Below, piece after piece: positions 32,588-38,265 of a stretch of DNA of 38,265 nucleotides. This stretch comes from Bacteroidales bacterium H5 (lineage in GTDB: Bacteria; Bacteroidota; Bacteroidia; Bacteroidales; Muribaculaceae). Numbering within the stretch: position 1 is the first letter of the stretch; the number at the start of each line of letters is the position of its first letter. The translations under genes were made by a program, and so were the position numbers. The notes under the pieces were generated by a model that was not told the origin of the DNA, did not search any database, and worked only from the letters and a program-made list of their open reading frames with translations. The stretch is taken from positions 1 through 38,265 of the forward strand of contig DAAQ01000009.1 in assembly GCA_001701225.1 (NCBI GenBank). The letters run 5' to 3'.

Positions 32588-33429
32588 TATTTTATGTTTC
32601 TGCTGACCTCAAATAACCTGCGGCGTTCGGCGGGGGTCAGGGCCGAATAGCCCGAGCGCTTGATTTTGTCGAGGATGGCGTCGAGGTCCCGGCGGTCGTC
32701 ATCCCCTATGGTCGGCGCAGGGGCCGGTGACGACTTACGTCGTCTGGTGTGGCTGAACAGTTCCCTGACAGGACGTGTGATGTCGCGTCCCTGCCTGAGA
32801 CAGAGCGCAAAGGCCACGCCCGTGAGGATGCCTCCGACATGGGCAATCTCACCTCCGGCATTGGCACCGCTCACACCAAGCAGCACAAGGGCCACTGTGG
32901 CCAGGGCAATCCATTTCAGCTTGACCACACCTATGAAGAGCAGCCTCATGCCGAAATCGGGCATCAGTATTGCGGTGGCGGTCACTATGGCCATCACCGA
33001 GGCCGACGAGCCTATCAGCATACCTGTCGAGCCATCGAAGAGGGGCAGCAGATTGTATGCCGCAAGAAACAGGGCCGCCCCGCCGATACCACCATAGACA
33101 TATAGCACAAGCATCTGCGCCGGTGTGCAGCGATAGAGCATCATCGTGCCGAACCAGTATAGCCAGAGCATATTGAACAGTATATGCAGCACATCGTATT
33201 GCGCAAACATATACGTGGCCAGCGTCCACGGGGCGCGCGCCAGCATGTCAAGGCGGCTCGGCAGCTCGACGGCGCCGAGCACGGCATGCAGCGGATCACG
33301 GGCGCCGAACAGGAGCCCCACGACCACCGCGAGCCTCAGGACGACGAATATCGCCGCGTTTATCCATATCAGCTTCAGGGGCATCGACGCGGCGCCAAAC
33401 GATGCCCGCATACGGTCAATAGCCACCAT
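32587..33429 (-). CDS. rhomboid-family intramembrane serine protease (copy 1, with C-terminal DUF6576-like region)
   Basis: 280 residues from the ATG at 33429 (33411 is an alternative). About six transmembrane helices. Catalytic Ser142 lies in GSSAS (a G-x-S-x motif) and His197 in EIAHVGG. HILFNMLWLYWFG carries the conserved His/Asn region. After the membrane core a soluble tail of about 70 residues (SHTRRRKSSPAPAP..., then DAILDKIKRSGYSALTPAERRRLFEVSR) resembles the short domain found behind rhomboids in Bacteroidota. It overlaps the stop of the second rhomboid gene by 14 bp. The natural substrate is unknown. Confidence 0.92.
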   Translation of the reverse strand: MVAIDRMRASFGAASMPLKLIWINAAIFVVLRLAVVVGLLFGARDPLHAVLGAVELPSRLDMLARAPWTLATYMFAQYDVLHILFNMLWLYWFGTMMLYRCTPAQMLVLYVYGGIGGAALFLAAYNLLPLFDGSTGMLIGSSASVMAIVTATAILMPDFGMRLLFIGVVKLKWIALATVALVLLGVSGANAGGEIAHVGGILTGVAFALCLRQGRDITRPVRELFSHTRRRKSSPAPAPTIGDDDRRDLDAILDKIKRSGYSALTPAERRRLFEVSRNIK

Positions 33430-34195
33430 TGTTCCAGCCTCCTCCGAAGGTGCCCTTCTTCTTCCAGTACAGAATCATCAGGAACCCGAATATCATGCCG
33501 CCGAGGTGGGCGAAATGCGCCACTCCGTCGGGACGTCCGGCCGCCTCGCTGAGTCCGATCAGCAGCTCGATGACACACATGCCTGCCACCATCCACTTTG
33601 CCTTGATAGGCACGGGGATGAAGAACAGATAGAGCGGAGCGTTGGGGAACAGCATTCCGAATGCAAGGAGGATGCCATATATCGCGCCGGACGCGCCTAT
33701 GGTCACCAGCGCGTTGAGCCATCCGCTCACCACAGCCTCGCCCTGAGGTGTGGCCATCATCTGGTGCAGTGCCTCGCGTGCCTCGGGAAAATCGAGCCCG
33801 TTGGAGTTGGCCAGAAGCGGCACGAAGGTGTTCTCCCAAGTCAGCGCCCAAGTCAGCTCCTGTATCAGTCCGGCACCGATGCCGCACGAGATATAGAAGA
33901 ACAGGAACCTCGGGCTGCCCATGACACGCTCGAGAGTCATGCCGAACATCCACAGCGAGAACATATTGAAGAATATGTGGGCGAAACTCCCCGTCGAGTG
34001 CATGAACATATATGTGACAAGCTGGAGCGGGTTGAAATCCGACGCCTTGAAATAATGCAGTCCGCCGAAATCCTCCAGCCCGGCACCGAGACGTCCGGGC
34101 AGCACGAACATCGCCAGCCACACTATGAGATTGATGATGATGAGATTTTTGGTCACAGGGGGTATCTGACCGAAAAAGGAACCTCGCGAATTCAT
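33416..34195 (-). CDS. rhomboid-family intramembrane serine protease (copy 2)
   Basis: 259 residues from the ATG at 34195. The frame continues to 34255, but the promoter box 34219-34226 sits inside that extension. About six transmembrane helices. Catalytic Ser169 is in GASG (167-170) and His230 in FAHLGG. The TYMFMHSTGSFAHIFFNMFSLWMFG segment matches the family. A long loop (residues 120-160) precedes the catalytic helix. It ends in a Gly/Asn/Trp-rich tail (GGGWNNGGY). It is the first gene of the leftward rhomboid-EEP-dcp group. Confidence 0.95.
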   Translation of the reverse strand: MNSRGSFFGQIPPVTKNLIIINLIVWLAMFVLPGRLGAGLEDFGGLHYFKASDFNPLQLVTYMFMHSTGSFAHIFFNMFSLWMFGMTLERVMGSPRFLFFYISCGIGAGLIQELTWALTWENTFVPLLANSNGLDFPEAREALHQMMATPQGEAVVSGWLNALVTIGASGAIYGILLAFGMLFPNAPLYLFFIPVPIKAKWMVAGMCVIELLIGLSEAAGRPDGVAHFAHLGGMIFGFLMILYWKKKGTFGGGWNNGGY

Positions 34196-34218
34196 ACAGT
34201 TGTGAAGATAATTAACCG

Positions 34219-34226
34219 CAAAGTTA
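34219..34226 (-). promoter_or_regulatory. -7 element of the rhomboid operon
   Basis: On the minus strand TAACTTTG followed by C, 23 bp before the start codon at 34195. It argues against the longer rhomboid frame. The -33 element is weak. Confidence 0.55.
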
Positions 34227-34331
34227 CGAAATCCGCACGACACTCCCTGCGCCATTAATACTTTTTAATGAAACCATTCCGGGCCACATCTCCGTCAAAA
34301 CCTACCGGCGCTCCCGAGCGTTATACTGACG

Positions 34332-35312
34332 ATGACCTACAGACCACGACATGCACATCGCACGCACCTTCTCCTCACGGGGTGCCGTCTCGCCGCACTT
34401 GCGGCGGGGCTGTCGCTGTGTGCCTGCATCTTTGAATATCCCGACCCCAACTGCGGCATCAATGATGACGGGCAGCTCAATGTCACCTTCGACTGGAGTG
34501 CCGACCCGACCGCACGCCCCGAGGGGATGTCGGTGCTGTTCTATCCTGTGGACGGAGGCAGCTACTGGCGATATGAGACCGGGCCGCAGGGAGATGCCGT
34601 AGCGCTTGGGCAGGGAGACTATGGAGTGGTATGCTTCAACAACGATACCGGCTCAGTCCTCTTCGAGAATCAGGACGACTATGCCACAGCACTCATCACC
34701 ACACGCCCCGCACGCCTCACCGACGGACTCTCGGCCGACTATCCCTACTCCCAGCCCCCGCGCCGAGAGGCCGAACAGGAGCAGCCCGTGGTGTCGCAGC
34801 CCGATGCGGTGTGGGGAGCTTCTGACGGAGGTTTCGTGCGCACGTCAGGTCAACAGTCCATCACACTGTCACCACGGCCTCTGGTAGCCCGCTACAGGGT
34901 CACAGTCGAGGAGGTCGTCAATATAGAGAGCGCAGCGCAGGTGTCCATGGCCATATCCGGGCTCACCGCGGGCCGCATACTCTCTGACGGAGCCATGATA
35001 CCCGTCGAGGTCACCGTCCCCGGCCGGATGCGCCGCACAGCCGAGTCCGAGCTCGGGGGCTGGCTGCTCGGATTCGGGCGCATCGACGACCGCGGGGAGT
35101 GCATGCTCACCATCTATGCCCTGTTGCGCGACGGCCGGCGCATGCTCTACGAGTATGACGTGACACAGACCGTAGACTCAGCCCCCAATCCGATCGACGT
35201 GGAGATAAGACTCAGAGGTCTTGAGTTTCCACACATCGAGACGTCGGGAGGCACAGGGGTGGAGGTCGGCGTCGACGACTGGGAGGTGGTCGAGATTGAA
35301 CTTTCGACATAG
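34332..35312 (+). CDS. DUF5119 / FimB-Mfa2-like fimbrial lipoprotein
   Basis: 326 residues. A long N-region precedes a hydrophobic stretch and a lipobox ending at Cys32 (LCAC), so it is probably an outer-membrane lipoprotein. The body matches DUF5119 of the FimB/Mfa2 group: VTFDWSADPTARPEGMSVLFYP, GSYWRYETGPQGD, VCFNNDTGSVLFEN, and later VVNIESAAQVSMAISGL. Such proteins anchor or initiate Bacteroidales fimbriae. It is 104 bp upstream of the first fimbrillin. No exact promoter box was found in the 76 bp before its ATG. Confidence 0.86.
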   Translation: MTYRPRHAHRTHLLLTGCRLAALAAGLSLCACIFEYPDPNCGINDDGQLNVTFDWSADPTARPEGMSVLFYPVDGGSYWRYETGPQGDAVALGQGDYGVVCFNNDTGSVLFENQDDYATALITTRPARLTDGLSADYPYSQPPRREAEQEQPVVSQPDAVWGASDGGFVRTSGQQSITLSPRPLVARYRVTVEEVVNIESAAQVSMAISGLTAGRILSDGAMIPVEVTVPGRMRRTAESELGGWLLGFGRIDDRGECMLTIYALLRDGRRMLYEYDVTQTVDSAPNPIDVEIRLRGLEFPHIETSGGTGVEVGVDDWEVVEIELST

Positions 35313-35416
35313 CTCCCGTGTTTTACTCACGTACTCACGCATACGACTCTGCATACCGTAGATATACCCCCTACAGACCAAAGACATAAAAAATAATTTT
35401 TAATATACATATAATT

Positions 35417-36427
35417 ATGAGAATCACATCCGCCATTCTCCTCCTCTCCGCGGCAGGATTAGGATTCACCGCCTGCTCGAGCGACGATGACAACACACCT
35501 GCAACCGGTCCCGCCAATCAGGTCAGCTTCAATGTAACGGTGCCCCGCGCACAGCGTGCAGCCACGACCACCGGCACCATCAGCCAGTTCTATGCATGGA
35601 CGTTTGTCGATGGCAAGGAATACATGCCCGGTGTCAGCGTCAGCCGCACCGGAACCGCATGGGAGGCGCAGCCCGTCATCTACTGGCCGGCAGACGGCCA
35701 GCCGGTCAATTTCTATTGCGTCAGTCCTATGGTCGGCGACGGCACACAGAGCAATCCCTCGGAGCCCGACATCAAGGGATATGTAAATACCGACGGCACG
35801 ACCGACCTGCTCTATGCGGTGACGCTCGGAGCGACTACCAACCCCGTCCGTATCAATTTCCGTCACGCACTGTCACGCCTGGCATTCAATTTCAAGCGCA
35901 GTCAGGCATCCTCGACCCAGTCTCCCCTCAAGGTCGAGGTCAAGGGTGTCACCGTCACCGCCGTCAACACCAAAGGCTCGTTCAACTATCCGCACGAGAC
36001 AACATCAATGGAGTCGGCAGTCTCGGGTGTATGGCGTGACCAGTCATCTCCCGCCGATGCCGTAATCTCGCAGAACGAGACCGTCGTCCTCACCGACAGC
36101 TACATGAACATCAATTCGACAGGCTATGAGTTCGTCATCCCGCAGGACATCGCCGAGTCGGCTCCCGACTACAGCGGCGCATACGTCAAGGTGCTCTGTT
36201 CGGTCTATGACGAGAGCTCGGGCGTAAAGCTGTGGCCTGCAGGACAGGCCGAGGACTACCTGTATTTCCCGCTCAATGCCTCAGGCCAGGCGTCAGCCAC
36301 ACACTGGGAGCCGGGCAAGGCATACGCCTATAACATCACTATCGGCGTTCCGGCCGGCAGCGGCAAGATAGAGTTTGACATCACGGTCGACGAATATCAG
36401 CAGTTCGAGGGCATGGAAATCGAATAA
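35417..36427 (+). CDS. fimbrillin-family lipoprotein (copy 1)
   Basis: 336 residues. Signal peptide II with Cys20 (LGFTAC), followed by an acidic surface-export signal (SSDDDN). The Mfa-like/fimbrillin pattern is clear: PRAQRAATTTGTI, YWPADGQPVNFYCVSP, TTDLLYAVTLGATTNPVRINFRHALSRLAFNFK, FNYPHETT, and WEPGKAYAYNITIGVPAG near the end. An Arg in PRAQRAA could be the site where a trypsin-like protease trims the precursor before strand-exchange polymerisation. It is a structural subunit of a surface fimbria. It shares its motif order with the next gene, a tandem duplication. Confidence 0.9.
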   Translation: MRITSAILLLSAAGLGFTACSSDDDNTPATGPANQVSFNVTVPRAQRAATTTGTISQFYAWTFVDGKEYMPGVSVSRTGTAWEAQPVIYWPADGQPVNFYCVSPMVGDGTQSNPSEPDIKGYVNTDGTTDLLYAVTLGATTNPVRINFRHALSRLAFNFKRSQASSTQSPLKVEVKGVTVTAVNTKGSFNYPHETTSMESAVSGVWRDQSSPADAVISQNETVVLTDSYMNINSTGYEFVIPQDIAESAPDYSGAYVKVLCSVYDESSGVKLWPAGQAEDYLYFPLNASGQASATHWEPGKAYAYNITIGVPAGSGKIEFDITVDEYQQFEGMEIE

Positions 36428-36428
36428 A

Positions 36429-36480
36429 TGACGCACCCCGCATGGTGCCGTCGGCAATATCATGTCTGCCCGGGGTGTCA
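36429..36480 (+). other. intergenic hairpin between fimbrillin genes
   Basis: CACCCCG (36434-36440) pairs with CGGGGTG (36471-36477), extended by TGA/TCA after a 2-nt bulge, and CATG motifs face each other inside. It begins just after the first fimbrillin stop. There is no T run, so it is more likely a stabilising or attenuating RNA structure than a full terminator. A second hairpin (AGGCCGT/ACGGCCT) follows at about 36480-36494. Confidence 0.5.
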
Positions 36481-36531
36481 GGCCGTCACGGCCTCTCGTC
36501 CCGGGCTATCATTATACTATCTGCCATACCG

Positions 36532-37524
36532 ATGCTGTCAAGAAACATGACGATAATGCTGTTGGCCCTTGTGGCCACAGGCTGTTCGGACGACGAGCCC
36601 GCACAGCCTGTACCTCCGTGCCAGGTCGGCTTTGAGGCCGAAGCCCGGCAGAATGGGCCGACGACCACACTGAATATCACCGATTTCAAGGTCACGGCCT
36701 ACAGGCAGAACGAGTGGGGATATGAGATGCTGATGGACAACGTGACCGTGACCCGTACAGGACTCAATTCATGGGAATATTCTCCGCCCGTAGACTGGCC
36801 TGTAGGCGAGACGGTAGACTTCTATGCCGTCAGTCCGGCATGGGTCACCATGAACAACAATGCATGGTGGGAGCACATAATACCCTTCTCGGCACGCGAC
36901 GACGTATCTACCGACCTGCTGGTGGCAGTGCGCACCGACGTCAACCAGACATCCGGGCGTCTCAAGCTGAATTTCCGTCATGCCATGGCCCGCGTCAACA
37001 TACGCCTCAGATGCAACCTGCCGGGACGCACCGCCCGCGTCAAGGCAATCTGGCTCAACAATTACGCCGACTACGGCAATTTCCAGTATCCCCATGTCAC
37101 CACCGCGCCCGACACAGGCATCGGCGAGCTTTATGACTGCTGGCAGGTCTACAATACCACTAACACGCGCATAGAGCTATGGCGATCGGCCGACGGCTAT
37201 CTTGCCCTTGGCTCGGAACCACAGACCGTCTGCAGCGACTGCTATTTCATCCCCTTCACCCTCAAGTCGGGCACCGACCATCCGGGATGGGAGGCGACAC
37301 TGTTTGACGTGCTCTATCAGGTTGTCGACACCGAGACCGGCGAACAGGTATGGCCCACGGTTGATTTCCGCACAGCCACCGTCGAGGTCGCAGCCGCGAC
37401 TCCCGACAGCCGCTGGGAGCCGGGACGGAGCTACACATACACCATCGACGTAGGCATCCCGGCAGGATGGTCACGGTCATCGGAGGCCTCACCTCAGGTA
37501 ATATGCGATGTGGAAGAGTATTGA
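36532..37524 (+). CDS. fimbrillin-family lipoprotein (copy 2)
   Basis: 330 residues from the ATG at 36532 (36547 also possible). A frame to 36442 would delay the signal peptide. Lipobox VATGC is followed by SDDEPAQP, an acidic export signal. Motifs run parallel to copy 1: TVTRTGLNSWEYSPPVDWP, DFYAVSP, STDLLVAVRTD, RLKLNFRHAMARVNIRL, FQYPHVTT, WEPGRSYTYTIDVGIPAG. The C-terminal strand differs (SPQVICDVEEY). It also has several extra Cys residues, unlike copy 1. It may be a minor or tip subunit. It ends 5 bp before the terminator. Confidence 0.88.
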   Translation: MLSRNMTIMLLALVATGCSDDEPAQPVPPCQVGFEAEARQNGPTTTLNITDFKVTAYRQNEWGYEMLMDNVTVTRTGLNSWEYSPPVDWPVGETVDFYAVSPAWVTMNNNAWWEHIIPFSARDDVSTDLLVAVRTDVNQTSGRLKLNFRHAMARVNIRLRCNLPGRTARVKAIWLNNYADYGNFQYPHVTTAPDTGIGELYDCWQVYNTTNTRIELWRSADGYLALGSEPQTVCSDCYFIPFTLKSGTDHPGWEATLFDVLYQVVDTETGEQVWPTVDFRTATVEVAAATPDSRWEPGRSYTYTIDVGIPAGWSRSSEASPQVICDVEEY

Positions 37525-37529
37525 CGACC

Positions 37530-37574
37530 GGGGGGACGATGCTTCGTGCATCGTCCCCCCCCGATTGTTTTTTT
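37530..37574 (+). terminator. intrinsic terminator of the fimbrial cluster
   Basis: A perfect 13-bp GC-rich stem (37530-37542 with 37548-37560), loop TTCGT, then seven T (37568-37574). It begins five bases after the last fimbrillin stop. Confidence 0.88.
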
Positions 37575-37593
37575 ACATTTGTAGATTAAGCGT

Positions 37594-37680
37594 TCAGTGA
37601 TTGAGTGGATTACTGTAAATCATCTCAGATGCCTCGCGGTAAAGGTCGCCGAGGCGATGGAGGGTTTCCTTGATTTTCAT
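37594..37680 (-). CDS. putative 28-residue peptide
   Basis: On the minus strand an ATG at 37680 opens a 28-codon frame starting MKIKETLHRLGDLYREASEM and ending in YSNPLNH. By eye it forms an amphipathic, charged helix, and a Bacteroidota -7 box lies 47 bp upstream with a plausible leader of about 40 nt. No Shine-Dalgarno is seen, which is normal in this phylum. It is below usual gene-calling length and I recognise no family. It could be a chance frame within a small RNA transcribed from the same promoter. Confidence 0.35.
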   Translation of the reverse strand: MKIKETLHRLGDLYREASEMIYSNPLNH

Positions 37681-37727
37681 TTCAGTCGGTTGTTTAGTTA
37701 ATATAATCTCTGTTTATTATTACAACG

Positions 37728-37735
37728 CAAAGGTA
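37728..37735 (-). promoter_or_regulatory. -7 promoter element reading leftward from the terminal repeat
   Basis: On the minus strand TACCTTTG followed by C. A 13-bp palindrome (TGTTTAATAAACA, 37744-37756) lies where the -33 element would be; a clean TTG is missing. Its transcript would cover 37594-37680. Confidence 0.5.
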
Positions 37736-37784
37736 AGCAAAAATGTTTAATAAACATATTTTTCAACATAAAATTTCAATGCGC

Positions 37785-38265
37785 CTATCGAAGGAGGCCC
37801 GGAGGGCCGGGGATTATCAGAAGCCCAACACACAGTGTGGGGTAGTGATACTGAGAGGGTTATGAGCCTCATGAGGATGGCTCGCTGTGAGGGCGTCGCA
37901 GAATCCTCAGCCGCGACGCGGCGATATGTGGAAAGCCCCACATCGAGCCGTGTGACAGGATAGCCCGTACGGACGTGCATCCTGCACACGGCGATGGTGT
38001 GGGGGAGAGATACCGATATAAACGGGCCTCGGAGATGTACATCAGTCATATACAGGGCGTGATGACCGGTGGTGTCCGCGAGATTTGTCTATCGGAGGAG
38101 GCCCTCCGCCGCTCCGAGCTTACCAAGGAGCTACCCCGTGCTACGCATCACGGGCTATGTGCCGCGACCCCCGTGCGGGGGCCGCAAATCACGTATCATC
38201 CCATACCTCGGGGCAAGCCCCGAGGCTATTGAGGCCACGCCCCGCATCCGCGGGGCTCCATCGCC
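37785..38265. repeat. large structured non-coding repeat, right copy, cut by the window end
   Basis: About 480 bp without a credible gene but dense in base-pairing. A 14-bp stem with one bulged A (37947-37961 with 37979-37992) encloses a CCGTACGG palindrome. Other hairpins are GGCCC/GGGCC near 37797, GAGCC/GGCTC near 37865, ATGTGG/CCACAT near 37935 and CCCGTG/CACGGG near 38142. Three GC hairpins follow at 38168-38181, 38206-38225 and 38239-38256. Internal repeats exist: CTATCG[AG]AGGAGGCCC at 37785 and 38090, and GTGTGGGGnAGnGATACnGA at 37835 and 37997. The last 86 bp recur at 39-124. It could be a structured RNA, a miniature mobile element or an extragenic repeat. Confidence 0.7.

Noticed and set aside
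36428..36547. 39-codon plus-strand frame starting right after the first fimbrillin stop
   Set aside because: It overlaps the start of the second fimbrillin in another frame and is Cys/Tyr/Arg-rich with no signal of selection.
37947..37992. Group II intron domain V
   Set aside because: The stem starts GAGCCGTGTG, which is suggestive, but the catalytic triad, the bulge pattern and an intron-encoded protein are not visible.
37747..38049. 100-residue minus-strand ORF in the terminal repeat
   Set aside because: It crosses several strong hairpins, has no family-like pattern, and overlaps a promoter; better explained by the non-coding repeat.

Overview
The window reads as chromosomal DNA of a gut-type Bacteroidales, most likely Muribaculaceae. 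This rests on four kinds of evidence: Bacteroidota promoters (TTTG, about 20 bp, TAnnTTTG) in front of many genes; a type IX secretion C-terminal domain on a very large surface protein; FimB/Mfa2-like and fimbrillin lipoproteins; and typical Bacteroidales families (DUF5106 thioredoxin-like, DUF5119, zinc-less Sir2, Bacteroidota-type POT transporter). The DNA looks GC-rich for the phylum. The genus is inferred from general resemblance and was not tested.

Layout, left to right. 1-558: an 86-bp piece of a dispersed GC-rich hairpin repeat, a strong promoter and a long leader. 559-6183: a giant FG-GAP/Fn3/Ig-like protein exported by type IX secretion, closed by a terminator. 6324-13962: a rightward run of eight genes behind one promoter (aminotransferase, GH43 glycosidase, tyrS, ptb, buk, TRIC/UPF0126 channel, tadA, Sir2 deacylase). 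14024-14133: a promoter-to-terminator unit without an ORF, a candidate small RNA. 14170-16945 (leftward): HEAT-type protein plus TonB-dependent receptor, translationally overlapped. 17016-17156: an unlisted 46-residue single-TM protein. 17238-19043 (leftward): POT peptide transporter. 19171-21211: a AAA/DUF4143 ATPase (leftward) divergent from a mazEF-type toxin-antitoxin pair, with three 40-bp-spaced palindromic boxes between them. 21269-21343: initiator tRNA-fMet (leftward). 21423-26652 (leftward): a compact six-gene operon, in transcription order DUF5106, DoxX, mnmA, DUF151-UVR, nucleoside-type MFS, rsmE. 26868-28450: hipBA. 28455-28958: PH-domain membrane protein. 29092-34195 (leftward): two rhomboid proteases, an EEP-family membrane protein and an M3 peptidase, split by a nested AT-rich inverted repeat. 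34332-37524: a fimbrial cluster (DUF5119 anchor-like lipoprotein and two paralogous fimbrillins), closed by a terminator. 37594-37680: a possible 28-residue peptide. 37785-38265: a large, heavily base-paired non-coding repeat whose last 86 bp recur at the left end of the window.

Functionally, this is mostly core metabolism and RNA modification (tyrS, tadA, mnmA, rsmE, tRNA-fMet), fermentation (ptb-buk) and cell-surface work (TonB receptor, type IX cargo, fimbriae, rhomboids, Dcp), with two toxin-antitoxin loci set between the operons. The least explained parts are the terminal structured repeats, the candidate small RNA, the three-box operator array, the nested inverted repeat and the two very small ORFs. 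No CRISPR array, transposase, integrase or rRNA gene was found.
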